From Dichetophora obliterata (lineage: Eukaryota; Arthropoda; Insecta; Diptera; Sciomyzidae), in contig OY986436.1 of the NCBI GenBank assembly GCA_963920525.1, forward strand, positions 88,976,470-89,040,469: a stretch of 64,000 bases of DNA, read 5' to 3'. Both the position numbers and the translations under genes were made by a program. Numbering within the stretch: position 1 is the stretch's first letter; each line of letters opens with the position of its first letter. Below are positions 1-10,200 of the stretch, piece after piece. Below the pieces are notes generated by a model. That model saw only the letters and a program-made list of their open reading frames with translations. It did not search any database and was not told the origin of the DNA.

Positions 1-2
1 GT

Positions 3-149
3 GCAACAAAATACTTCGCCAACAAGTGTCTGACCACCGTGGCCATAGCCAATCCGATAGTTCTCGCCCAACAAGCTGGAGCTCCTAGCATGCTTATCAC
101 GAATACTTTTGCTGCTATTACACACAGTGTTTCCAAGTGGATTTGTTAA
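3..149 (+). CDS. C-terminal end of an unrecognised gene, cut by the window edge
   Basis: Open frame entering from outside the window and ending at a TAA at 147-149 after 48 codons. The stretch is richer in G and C than its surroundings and has C or G at many third codon positions (ACC GTG GCC ATA GCC), unlike the AT-rich repeats around it. The peptide is fairly hydrophobic, with a run VAIANPIVLAQQAG that could be part of a membrane segment or a packed core. Two AATAAA signals follow within 60 bases, as expected for the last exon of a host gene. I do not recognise the family. The reverse strand is also open for about 55 codons, so the strand call rests on codon bias and the poly(A) signals. 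Confidence 0.45.
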   Translation, partial: ATKYFANKCLTTVAIANPIVLAQQAGAPSMLITNTFAAITHSVSKWIC

Positions 150-185
150 TGGAGCTACGCAGCAAATTTCAATTATGCAATTTTC

Positions 186-206
186 AATAAAAATTCAAAA
201 AATAAA
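186..206 (+). terminator. Two candidate polyadenylation signals
   Basis: AATAAA occurs at 186-191 and again at 201-206, 37 and 52 bases after the stop codon at 147-149. This spacing fits a short 3' UTR. The mariner element starts only 13 bases after the second hexamer, so the cleavage site may lie at or inside the insertion. Confidence 0.35.
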
Positions 207-218
207 TGTGTTCATATA

Positions 219-1505
219 TTGGGGGTTGGAATTAGTTTTAAAGGTTTTCTAAGAGATGGCGTAACTATCAATAGATCGCATCGGGCACACCTGTAACTAT
301 ATTCATTTCAAAGCACATTGTCTAAGCTTCATTTTTCAGTATGTGTCATTCCACTGAAGTGTAAACAACATATATTTTTTTCTCTGTGAACATGTCGACT
401 TTCGTTCCAACAAAACGCAATTTGCGGGAAGGTTTACTTTTGTGCTTCCATTTGAAGAAAAAAGTAGTTGAAGCACAACGCACGCTTACTGAGGCTTACG
501 GGGACTATGCTCCATCGATTTCTACTTGTGAGTACTGGTTCCGTCGGTTTAAAAGTGGTGATTTTGATACGGAAGACAAAGAGCGTCCGGGCTAGCCGAA
601 AAAGTTTGAAGATGAGGAATTGGAGGCTTTGCTCGATGAAGACCCGTGTCAAACCCTTCAAGAATTGTCAGAATCATTGGGAGTCGACTTATCAACGGTC
701 GGCAAACGCTTGAAGTCCATGGGAATGATTCAAAAGCAAGGAAATTGGGTGCCGTACCAGTTGAAGCCGAGAGACGTTGAACGGCGATTTTGCATGTGCG
801 AACAACTGCTTCAACGGCATAAAAGGAAGAGTTTTTTGCATCGTATTGTCACTGGCGATGAAAAGTGGATCCATTACGATAATCCTAAGCGAAAGAAATC
901 GTGGGGACCACCCGGCCATGCATCAACATCGAGGGTCAAGCCGAATATTCATGGCGCCAAGCTTATGCTGTGTATTTGGTGGGATCAGAAGGGTGTCGTG
1001 TACTATGAGCTGCTAAAACCTAACGAAACCATCACTGGGGAACGCTACCAACAACAATTGATGCAATTGAGCCGAGCATTAAAGGTTAAACGGCCGGAAT
1101 ATGCCAAAAGACACGACAAAGTGGTTTTTCAACATGACAACGCACGGCCACATGTTGCAAGAACCGTCAAGGAAACGTTGGAGGCGCTGAATTGGGATGT
1201 GCTACCCCACCCGCCTTATAGCCCAGACATAGCCCCTTCCGACTACCACCTATTCAGATCGATGACGCATGGCTTGGCTGAGCAGCGCTTCACTTCTTAC
1301 GAGGATACCAAAAAATGGGTCGATTCGTGGATTGCCTAAAAAACCGAAGCGTTCTTCCGGCGCGGAATCCATATGCTGCCAGAAAGATGGGAAAATGTTG
1401 TAGCTAACGATGGACAATACTTTGAATAATATACATTGTACCATTGTTTCTAAATAAATGCTCAAAAACCGAAAAAAAACCTTTAAAATTAATTCCAACC
1501 CCTAA
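219..1505 (+). mobile_element. mariner transposon, copy 1 (inactive)
   Basis: A 1287 bp element flanked by TA duplications (217-218 and 1506-1507). The two ends form inverted repeats of about 28-30 bp beginning TTGGGGGTTGGAATTA on the left and TTAGGGGTTGGAATTA (read from the right). Length, TA target and TIR size are those of the mariner group of the Tc1/mariner superfamily. It is nearly identical to the copy at 25820-27106, which implies recent activity. The transposase is broken by two stop codons. It sits just behind the host-gene tail at 3-149. Confidence 0.95.
392..1429 (+). pseudogene. mariner transposase with two in-frame stop codons
   Basis: Collinear with the intact 345-codon gene at 25993-27030. 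Codon 68 is TAG (593-595) where the other copy has CAG (Gln), and codon 316 is TAA (1337-1339) where the other has TCA (Ser). There are no frameshifts. The region between the stops keeps the DD34D catalytic pattern (TGDEKW, HDNARPH, APSDYHLF) and the usual YSPDIAP form of the conserved motif just before the last Asp. A CAG-to-TAG change is a single C-to-T transition. The product would be a 67-residue fragment, so the copy cannot mobilise itself, though its ends look usable in trans. Confidence 0.95.
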
Positions 1506-1507
1506 TA

Positions 1508-1960
1508 GTTAAAAAATAATAGGGAATTAACCAGTCAGTTAAATGGTAGGTATAACTGGTGTACTTGGCATAACAAATAGTTAATTACTTAGTCATTTCA
1601 CTGGTAGCTGCGACTGGTATTTTTGCCATATAAATAAGTTATTTAACCCACTATTTAACTAATTGCTTTAACTGGCAAGTTTGACAGATATTTTCAGTTA
1701 TTTAACTTTTTATATAACTAATTGGAATAAGTGGCATATAAAATGTGTGAGCGAGATGACTATGCAATTTAAACTTCTGAAAAAGTATGTGCAAGAAAAG
1801 GATACAAAATCACACGTACACAAATGTTTTGGTAAGATTTTTCACATGGCCCTTAAGAAACTGATAGAAAATACTGACCGAAACTTCCGCATTGCTTTTC
1901 TTTATATAACCAGTAATATAACCGGTTGTGTTCTTGCAGGGAATATATAAATAATACTCG
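1508..1960. repeat. Degenerate repeats of an ACTGG-containing motif
   Basis: Between the mariner and the LINE fragment the sequence repeatedly returns to motifs such as TAACTGGT, ACTGGTATTTTTGCCATA, GTTATTTAAC and their complement AACCAGT, at irregular spacing. This looks like decayed tandem or inverted repeats of unknown origin. The 89-codon open frame at 1681-1950 has no recognisable domain and I do not call it a gene. Confidence 0.35.
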
Positions 1961-2081
1961 ATTGCCTACTGATCAGCTGTTTCAGACGAGTTGAGCAAAT
2001 CGTTTCATTTTGGGTTGAAAATGCTATCGTCTCGTTTCGTCTATTTTGGTTGGGCCTTATATTGCAAAACTTTCTATTTAA

Positions 2082-2501
2082 TTGAAAATTATCTGCGATT
2101 TCATAAACTGCGCTGTTAAAGGTGAATCAGACCGGCTGGTTACTTGCTTGTTGTGTGATTCATTTTTTCATATCAAGTGTGCAGCATTGACTGCGAGGAT
2201 CTTCGATGCACTCAACGAAAGTAAGGGACTTCGTTGGTCATCTGAAGATTGCAGGCTTACAAGTGTTGAGATCTTTAAACTTATTTGACAATCTCTGAAA
2301 GGTTTTTTGGAGGTGGCTAAGGATCTTAAGGTAGCACAAGATAGACTGAGTGAATACGAAGATTTGTTTAAAAAGTTTAAAATTATGGATGAAGCTTGCA
2401 ATTCTCCAAAACGTAAACGAACAAACAAAAATCTTCGTAGTTCAGCTAAAACTACTGATATAGCCATGCCATCGTCCAATAACACAGTACAACACAAAAA
2501 T
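2082..2501 (+). pseudogene. ORF1 fragment of a CR1-like non-LTR retrotransposon
   Basis: The translation starts at a TTG where an ATG would be expected and shows a Cys/His-rich PHD-like finger (CDFINC, CLLCDSFFHIKC, then EDC), as found in ORF1 proteins of some CR1/jockey-superfamily LINEs. A TGA at 2286-2288 interrupts the frame. The same frame then continues with FLEVAKDLKVAQDRLSEYED, followed by a basic tail. The second half matches the minus-strand LINE at 42310-42480, so the two belong to one family. The fragment stops where the TIR element at 2502 begins. I do not see its continuation beyond 5945. The start of the LINE is probably near 1970. Confidence 0.75.
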
Positions 2502-2946
2502 TCCAAACAAAAAATCACTTATCCCAGCCGAAAGTACTCGATGAGAGGAGAAAAGTAATTTCTGGATTTTGCTAGATTGGTTGCCGTTTCGTTTTTTATG
2601 AGCCTCTATAGTTTTTTCGCCAAATTCGATTTTGAGCACTTTTTTGCAATTTTCTTCTATTTTTCGTATGGCCATAGTTCGAAAAATGCTGTGAATTTTT
2701 TTTTTAGTCTTCAGCAAAGTTGTAGCTCTTGACTCGGCCAACAAAAATGCTGAATATATTAAGTCGGAAAAATTTCATCTTCATGCTCAAAACCCCAAAA
2801 ATGTCGAAAAAATTAGCACTTTTTTCACCGATTTTTTCTGTTTTTCGACTACAGCTCTTGAACTATTGAAAATTTTACCAAACAATCAAGGGGAGAAATG
2901 TAGCCTATAAAATTATGAACAACTTTCTAGTACATACCAACTTCAT
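2502..2946. repeat. Left TIR of the 2502-5945 transposon
   Basis: Inverted copy of 5503-5945. Differences are a few substitutions and changes in A or T runs. The open frames crossing this arm (for example 2442-2744 minus) arise from the repeat and its partner arm and are not genes. Confidence 0.85.
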
Positions 2947-3181
2947 GCGACCGCTCCTGGATACGGATTTGGCCATACAAATGTGATTAATTTTCATTTT
3001 TTTTTTATTTTATTATTTTTATTGAGCAAAAGTTTAAAAAAGGCACATGTATTATTTTTTTTTGCAATTTACTATTGAATTTTCTGATTAAAGTGAAAAA
3101 CATGAAATAATATGAAAGATTATGAAAAAAAGTATAAAAAAAGGCATCAAACGGGTATTAATTTGTATTTTTTTTTTTTTG

Positions 3182-5165
3182 TTAATCAGTATCGTCGATG
3201 TCCATTTGGGCTGTCTGGCGCGATGTTGATGATTTGGCAGTTGACGTTCCAGAAGTGGAAGGCCGAGATTTCTTTGCAGCTGGTTCGCTTGATTTGTCGT
3301 CTGATTCTGAGTTTAAAATAGCCACGGCGATATCTTCTGCGTCATTTCCAGTTTGTGGAGTGAATCTTCTTCTGTATGTCCTTCTTTATCATCCTCCGTC
3401 AACTCGTGCTCGAATTGTGATATATTTTGAGACCACCAGCATACTTCAGCAAGCATTGCGTCGATTTTCTTACCTTTGAAACGTCTTTCCATCGGCATGG
3501 TTACCTGGTGGAATCGTTCACCCTGCTCGTCTGATTCTGTGGGCAGTTGTTTCAGGAACACGTCCAGATGATGGTGCATAAAATGGAGTTTTAATGTCAT
3601 CGATGCATGAATGGAATCAAAGGCAGTGATCATATTCTTCACCAATTGCGTTGCTTTCTCATTGTCCACGCGGTTTTTACCCAAAACATATTGAATAACT
3701 GCTTTTATTGCAATCCAAGCCTCAAGTTTTTTGGCAGACAATACTTGCGTGAAAGCTTCACTTTTAATGAGTTTGCGGATGTCTGGTCCATTTAACACAC
3801 CTGTATAAAAAAGGAGAAAAAGCAACAAGTAACATACATAAAAAACAGTGCGAATATAGCGAAGTGAATCAACATTAATGCTAAAAAATGAAATACAATA
3901 CCTGCAGTAATTTTATCATTGCTTAGTTTCGGAAATATTCCTTTCAAACAATCGAAAATCTGATCGTTACCTTTGACGGCCACTTCGATAAACTTTTTCA
4001 CTATGCCCAATTTTATATGTAGTGGTGGTAGCAAAATATTATCAATATTCTCAATTAACGGTTTGTTGAACAAATTCAAATGCTTTTGATTCTTCAGATC
4101 TCTTTTCACCCAATGTGTGGCCTTATAGTGGTCATGTTTATACCGCGAATCCCATGTGCAGTAGAAGCAGAAGAATTTAGGGAAGCCGCCTTTTTCAATG
4201 ACACCTTGCAAAATATTTACTACTTTTAAGTCGCAGCAAATTTTCCAGTTATGCTGCGTATATTTGATTTTGTCCAATATATCTGCCATGACTTCATAAC
4301 ATTCCTTCATATTCGTTCCGAATGCCAACGGGATGGATGGCATTTTATTTGTAACATGTAATAATACAGCCTTCAAACTTGACGTGGAGCCATCTATAAA
4401 TAATCTCCAGTCGGCAGCATTATATTCCATACCCATTTTGTTCACTAAGGCTTTTATGTCGTTGCAATATGTGAACGTATTCAAATCATTGACGTTGTAT
4501 AGTTTTTCGAACTCAGCTTGGCGTTTACGGTAACCGTTGGCGATAACGTTTTTCTGTGTCAGATTTCTGCGCTTCATAAATGTAGTGAAAAATTCGGCAT
4601 CACGCTGCGAAAAACGAAATTTGGCCACGAGGAAATCGATTTCTTCTTGTGCTAGTGGCTTTGATGCATCATCTGCGATTTCAGGGAAAAAATCCGGATC
4701 TAAGTCACCATAGTTGGTGTTTCCCCTTTCTGATGTCATCATTGATAGCATACTCGGACTCGGTGGTTTTGGTACTTCGGCATTATCGGGCATCGGTATT
4801 GGTAATTCAGCGGAGTCAGTGGCATTATATACTTTTGCTCTGCGTTTTTTTCTATTAATTTCTTTGTTAAAATTTACGCAAGCGTAGCACTTGTCTGGGT
4901 CATGTACCCCGGACGTATTTCTTACCCACAGCATTGGCTTGACATACCGTAAACATAAATTTCTTTGATGCAACCACCACAAGAGATTTCCATAACATAA
5001 TGAACACACCGTATTTGGCGTATGTTCGTCGCCATTTGTATCCTCTTCACCGAAATAAAGTTTATATGCGAGTTTAAAATTATTAGAAAATAAATTTTTT
5101 CCATGTTTTGGCTCTAGTTTACCACAAACGTAACAGAAACTATCTAATTTCGAGCATCTTTCCAT
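3182..5165 (-). CDS. Zinc-finger transposase-like protein of the 2502-5945 element; one frameshift near the C-terminus
   Basis: Start ATG is at 5165-5163. Exon 1 runs 5165-3902 (421 codons plus one base). A 101 bp intron (3901-3801) has GT and AG ends, and exon 2 starts at 3800, restoring the frame (ITA-G-VLNGPDIRK). The N-terminus has CxxC pairs at about residues 11/14, 54/57 and 93/96 and a basic stretch RKKRR, which suggests zinc binding and nuclear entry. The core has acidic residues in LFIDGS (D258), CCDLK (D312) and EQGERFHQ (E513/E516) that could form an RNase H-like DDE site; this is inference. The frame is lost by one base around 3358-3375; the shifted frame continues through an AAKKSRP motif to a TAA at 3182-3184. 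I have seen this type of protein as a multicopy family in animals but cannot give it a superfamily name. Apart from the frameshift it looks intact. Confidence 0.65.
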
Positions 5166-5502
5166 TTTCAATCACTCACTCCAATCACTTATATAAAAAA
5201 AGTAGAATGACAAAAATTTACCATTGCATCTGTTGATTTCAAGTGTAAAACCACAACCAACTTCGCGCATCACAGCTGATTGTCACCACTGCTGTAAATG
5301 AGGTCAACCCGGGTTGATCTTACACAATAGTGATGCCAAGTCGTGTCATGGAGTTATGTGGGTTAACTTATATAAATTTACTTTGTTCTTTCATAAAAAA
5401 AACAACAACAACGATTTTGACAAATACGCATTTATTTTGTTGTTTCGTATATAAAAACGAAAATAAAAAAAAGCGCAAAAATGTTTGTCAAGGTGTGGTT
5501 AT

Positions 5503-5945
5503 ATGAAGTTGGTATGTACTAGAAAGTTGTTCATAATTTTATAGGCTACATTTCTCCCCTTGATTGTTTGGTAAAATTTTCAATAGTTCAAGAGCTGTAG
5601 TCGAAAAACAGAAAAAATCGGTGAAAAAAGTGGTAATTTTTTCGACATTTTTGGGGTTTTGAGCATGAAGATGAAATTTTTCCGACTTAATATATTCAGC
5701 ATTTTTGTTGGCCGAGTCAAGAGCTACAACTTTGCTGAAGACTGAAAAAAAATTCACATCATTTTTCGAACTATGGCCATGCGAAAAATAGAAGAAAATT
5801 GCAAAAAAGTGCTCAAAATCGAATTTGGCGAAAAAACTATAGAGGCTCATAAAAAACGAACGGCAACCAATCTAGCAAAATCCAGAAATTACTTGTCTCC
5901 TCTCATCGAGTACTTTCGGCTGGGATAAGTGATTTTTTGTTTGGA
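5503..5945. repeat. Right TIR of the 2502-5945 transposon
   Basis: Inverted partner of 2502-2946. The outer end reads AAGTGATTTTTTGTTTGGA before unrelated sequence begins at 5946. Confidence 0.85.
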
Positions 5946-7026
5946 GTCAAAAAGTTGAATATTGGGTCACAGTGTAATAATACAAATATTTTTATACAAA
6001 ACTTTATTTTTTCTTTCATTTAGACCTAAAACTAAACCTTTAAAACCAATTTAGGGTTAACCGGTGTCTCTGAAGGGATGAAAAAATAGCTAGGACAAAA
6101 AAGTCATAGTGGACACATAACGTATGCAAAAATATAGTGGTCACAGCTAGAGTTAAGTTAGGTTTGTTCAGGGTTAGCGTTCAGCATTGCCATATAGCTA
6201 TTAACTTGCAAATCAGTGTTGATACTTTTCATGCAAATTTCTTTGTGTTCAGTTTTAGTAAATTTTTTATTGATAGATATATTTTGTCTCCAAAAAAAAG
6301 AGGACTTCCTTTTAAGAAAAGATTTCGAGAAAAAAAGAGAACATGTCCTTTTTAAAAAATTGGGATTGCTATGTGATCGCTCGCTAGTCACGGTAGATTT
6401 TTCTGTGGACATGCTAATAGTTATATGTATAAAGATGGAGCTAAAATTGGTGTGCCTAAAAAAAGGTGAAAATCGGGCCACACCATAGCTCGGCTTCATA
6501 TCGTCTGAAAATAAAAATAGACCTTAGAATGCACATCTTTCACCAAAGTGCAAAAAAGTCTAAAAATTTACGTTATTTTGACCATATTAATTCGTGTAAA
6601 AACTAGAACAAATTTTCCAAAGACGCTAATTTTGGTAAAAGACGAGTAAAATTACAACACAAACAGATTGAAAAAATTTCGATCGGTCGATTGTTTCGAG
6701 AAAAACGCGGCGCACCGGATTTCAAGCGCTGAAGAATCATTGTTATGAGCGGGACTGATTTAAAATTTTTTTACATGTCTTGAATAGTTGTACAACAAAA
6801 AACAATTTAAAAAATGAGATTTTCAAAAAATGGTTTGCCGTAAACCTACCTCAAAACAATTTAAAATCTTTTATTTACAGTGTGTTCAAGAAGACCGTGT
6901 ACGGCAGAGCTCCAAGAAATCAATGATTTTAAATACAAAAACAATTTACGTTTATTAATTCAATTTATTCTCTATTACGCCAAATAGTATAGAGTCCATT
7001 CTCCTCCGTTTCTTATAATTGCACTA
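5946..7026. other. AT-rich intergenic sequence, no gene recognised
   Basis: No coding region with a recognisable domain. Around 6660-6850 there is a stretch with TTTCGAGAAAAACGCGGCGC and flanking A/T runs, of the kind seen in decayed satellite or MITE sequence. Around 6880-6910 a segment ACAGTGTGTTCAAGAAGACC could be a decayed transposon end, but no partner was found. Confidence 0.4.
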
Positions 7027-7169
7027 CTATTTAATTGTGAATGTTCTGTTTCTCCTTTTTATCTCAATATTATGTTTTATAAAGTAAGCACCATTTTTAT
7101 AAAGTAAGCACTAAGATATGAATCGTTTTTCAAAATTTGCTTTTTAATTAATCTATATTTTATTTTTAA
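7027..7169 (+). repeat. 143 bp direct repeat, left copy
   Basis: As far as can be read this is identical to 8555-8697. It contains an internal duplication of TTTTATAAAGTAAGCAC. The two copies bracket a block made of a Tc1 relic and a LINE tail. Confidence 0.9.
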
Positions 7170-7870
7170 GATGGCATGTACTAATTTTTCTGCGTATGAC
7201 TGCGGTAAAATGCGCCATATTCCCAGAAGATGGCGCTTGAACTGGTAAATGCTTTTTATATTTTTTTGTCAAAGCTTTAGTTTCATTATTGCCCAAATAA
7301 AGTACACTTTTCCCATTTTCGAGCTTCCAAGCAGTATACAAGCGACTGTGGTGCTTTGGATCGTTATCCTCTTATATCACCCAATTTTTTTATTCAATAT
7401 AAACCACTTACTCACGGAAGGAAGGAGTCCACGTTTGTATATTTTTGTCATGAGTTGTGCGCCCAGATTCTGTTTGAACACAATTAGTTTTCCAAAGCCT
7501 CATTCTGAGAAGCACCCCCAAACATGGAGCTTCGCTTGGTGCTTTACTGTATGCTGGATTATAATATTACCTTTTTTTGACCAAGTTCGTCTAAACGTAT
7601 TGAACATCCAAAAAGAAGACTCATCCGTGAAGACTACTGTGCTCCAATCGTAGTCCAAATGTTCATGTGCCCAGACTTGCCGCTTTTCAAATTGCTTTTG
7701 CGTCTGCATAACGCTGATTCCACTTCCTAACAAAACTCTTCGATTTTATTATGTACTTTGCTGCTTCCAGAAAGGATATTTTGGGTCCTTTAGGATATTT
7801 TGGGTCCTTTAGGATGGCTGCAGAGAAACACCGCTTCAAACGTTTTGCGAACGCGAGGCTCATCATGTTA
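7170..7870 (-). pseudogene. Tc1-like transposase relic
   Basis: Read on the minus strand, the best segment is 7733-7500 with VVFTDESSFWMF and HVWGCFSE, the region around the second catalytic residue of Tc1-type (DD34E) transposases. Downstream, in other frames, come IVFKQNLG-like and YTAWKLENG-like segments (7341-7153 region). Upstream, SFVRKWNQRY can be read near 7740-7700. Several frameshifts and stops break it. A 19 bp tandem duplication (7774-7792 and 7793-7811, GGATATTTTGGGTCCTTTA) lies in the N-terminal part. No TIRs were found, so this is a truncated piece. Confidence 0.8.
7774..7811. repeat. 19 bp tandem duplication inside the Tc1 relic
   Basis: GGATATTTTGGGTCCTTTA occurs twice head to tail. 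It shifts the transposase frame and is probably a slippage event after inactivation. Confidence 0.85.
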
Positions 7871-7937
7871 AATTAAATTTTTATTAAATATGCTTGCGAT
7901 TCACAATAGTATTTTACTGTGTGTAATTCATAATATT

Positions 7938-8554
7938 CAAAACTTCGCTTCAATCTCCACGTTAATGTGGCGATAAATAAGGCAAGAGGTGTCCTTGGTT
8001 TCATTAACAGATGGGCTAAAGAATTCAATGATCCTTTTACTACGAATTTATTATATACCTCTCTAGTAAGGCCAATTCTTGAATATGCATCAGTAATATG
8101 GAACCCACAATATAATGTCGAACATCGACGCCATCCGAATCCGTTCAAAAACAGTTTTTACTTTTTGCTTTACGTCATAATCGTTGCAACCCCAATATAA
8201 GCTTACCTTAAGCTTATTTTACTACCTTCCCTAAGAAGCAGAAGAATGATGCTTAATGTCACGTTTCTGTATAAAATACTTCGTAGCGAGATTAATTCGG
8301 AGTGGAACTAGACATTTTCTGTTTTTCAGGTTGAGTCAGTATAATTCAAATAATGCGCTTCATGAACCTTTACGTTGTATGTGCAGTGATTTCAATAATA
8401 ACTTGAACATGATAAATTTTTCTGATTCGGTAGACGTCTTAAAACGGAAAATCATATTACATTTAAATAATTAAATTAATTTTACTTCATCCTATTATAC
8501 CTTACGCAGTTTTATAACAATGTAATTTTAATAAATATATTGGCTTTCGTAATT
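7938..8554 (+). pseudogene. 5'-truncated 3' end of a CR1-like LINE
   Basis: The translation from about 7938 reads KLRFNLHVN, GFINRWAKEFNDP and TSLVRPILEYASVIWNPQYN. It matches the C-terminal part of the reverse transcriptase ORF of the minus-strand LINE at 38891-39571, and continues in broken frames to the end peptide near 8474 (SVDVLKRKIILHLNN). It ends in an A/T-rich 3' UTR with AATAAA-like sequence near 8530. Loss of the 5' part is typical of LINE insertion. The segment retains WNPQYN, which is deleted in the copy at 39 kb. Confidence 0.8.
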
Positions 8555-8697
8555 CTATTTAATTGTGAATGTTCTGTTTCTCCTTTTTATCTCAATATTA
8601 TGTTTTATAAAGTAAGCACCATTTTTATAAAGTAAGCACTAAGATATGAATCGTTTTTCAAAATTTGCTTTTTAATTAATCTATATTTTATTTTTAA
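8555..8697 (+). repeat. 143 bp direct repeat, right copy
   Basis: Matches 7027-7169 base for base as far as can be read, ending in CTATATTTTATTTTTAA. After it the two flanks differ. Confidence 0.9.
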
Positions 8698-9909
8698 ATC
8701 GATTTATGATTTATGTGCTCACGTAGCTTTCTGTTTTGGAATTAGACTGAATTCACACTATCACCTGGATTGGTGTAAAAGAGTTTATCCATTTTCCACA
8801 CAAGTTTATGCCTGCGTTGGCTCAAATGCATTTCTAACTAATTGGGATTTTGGTTTGGTGGATTTGAGCTTAATCTCATTTCTACGGACAATGGCCGCAA
8901 ACTAGTTATAATTAATATTGTGTTTTGGATCATCTTTGAACTCAGGATTGTTATTTCTAGTACCATAAATAAATAAAAACTATAATTTTTAGATATATCG
9001 AGCAATTCGATGTTGCTTATTCATATGGAATCAAAAATACATAAAATACGTGTTTTATGTATATATTCAATTTTTAAATTACGCTGAAAAGCCAATTAAT
9101 GTGCTTAGTAAAAACTTTCAATTACCAATAGGGGGTATGTTTTAGTACGTAGGTGCATTCTGTCTGTTCCGGCTGATCTGGGCAGGATCTAGAATGTGAA
9201 TCGTGCATGGGTATAGCACGGGCTATGCGTATCTTTAGAAGATCTCATACATCCAGGCGAATAAAAAAAAAATATTCATTAGGGGTATTCACACTGACTT
9301 AGGTAGTTGGGCATGGGTAGATTGAGTACTTTTGGTATTGAGTATTTTGTAGAATAGTTTTAGGCAGTGCTGCAAGTTTGCTTGAGTAAGAAAAGTTATT
9401 TTATATACGATTAATTTTTAGCGTGGACTTCGCAGCATTTTATTATTTGCTACAAATCCCGGGCAGACGTAGTGTAACGAGTGCGGCAATAATTCGAATT
9501 TTTTAATTAATCGTTAATATAAAAAAAATATGAAATCTGTCTATAAACATTTTTTTATTGTTTTTTAAGTACCGTGATCGTGATGCCAGTTCTTTTATAA
9601 AATAGTCTCTGGGAAAGAAAATAACCAAAATTTCAGCAACTTTAGAAGTGATTTTAAAAAATATGCAAAAGGATACCTCTGCAATTTTTTAATATGTAAT
9701 TTGCATAAGTATAAATAATTGTATAAAAGGAAAGTTTAATTAAAAAAACTGCTAAAAACTAAAAATATAATTTTTGTAGTGATAACTTTAATGCTTTTTC
9801 TTTAGGCCTTGATGTGCTATAGGAAGAACAGACCAGAGAACTGTATGAGTGGCTTTACTAATACATATAAGCACTCTTTAAAAATGAGAGTACCCAGTGG
9901 GAAATTCCA

Positions 9910-9971
9910 AAGGAGTCCGAAGGCCTTCAAGCAGGCCTGCGCTAGGTTTTAAAAGGCCTTCCAGACTCCTT
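9910..9971. repeat. Short imperfect hairpin
   Basis: AAGGAGTCCGAAGGCCTT (9910-9927) is inverted at 9953-9971 as AAGGCCTTCCAGACTCCTT, with a 25-base loop. Its function is unknown; it may be the remnant of a MITE. Confidence 0.6.
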
Positions 9972-10124
9972 GCAAACATCGTTTTATTGCTTGTATGAAA
10001 TGGGAAAATTTGTCAGGCCTTCCGCTCTCCCTGCTCAAAAGAGACCTGCCAAAAGCGCTCTTTCGAGAAGTCACGTTAGAAGGAAAAGCAATATAAATAT
10101 CAACTTGAAATAAAAAACGAATCG

Positions 10125-10200
10125 AATTTCAGATTTGAACCATGGTCCTCTCATGTGGTGGTCCAACATCTTAAGCACTCGTCTATCGTGGTTGTCAAGA
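10125..10200 (-). repeat. tRNA-derived segment, possible SINE head
   Basis: Read on the minus strand the sequence has an A-box-like GACGAGTGCTTAAGATGTTGG followed about 30 bases later by a B-box-like GGTTCAAATCT. The order and spacing match the internal RNA polymerase III promoter of tRNAs with a long variable arm. No acceptor stem can be paired, so it is not a functional tRNA gene; a tRNA-derived SINE head or tRNA relic is more likely. Confidence 0.35.

Larger units (their letters stand above)
2502..5945 (-). mobile_element. DNA transposon with ~444 bp terminal inverted repeats, superfamily not assigned
   Basis: The sequences at 2502-2946 and 5503-5945 are inverted copies of each other at high identity, starting TCCAAACAAAAAATCACTTA at the outer ends. 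They enclose one gene on the minus strand (3182-5165). Long TIRs around a single transposase-like gene define a cut-and-paste element. It lies at the break of a CR1-like ORF1, so it may have inserted into that LINE. I could not settle a target-site duplication, because the LINE is not recognisable on the right. The internal sequence outside the gene (2947-3181 and 5166-5502) is AT-rich with no further genes. Confidence 0.8.

Noticed and set aside
2442..5850. Open frames in the TIR arms of the first long-TIR transposon (2442-2744 and 5539-5850, both minus)
   Set aside because: They are mirror images in non-coding inverted repeats, with Phe/Lys-rich low-complexity translation.
7027..8697. Reading the 143 bp direct repeats as LTRs of a small retrotransposon
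   Set aside because: There is no TG...CA end, no primer-binding site or polypurine tract, and the interior is a minus-strand Tc1 relic plus a plus-strand LINE tail.
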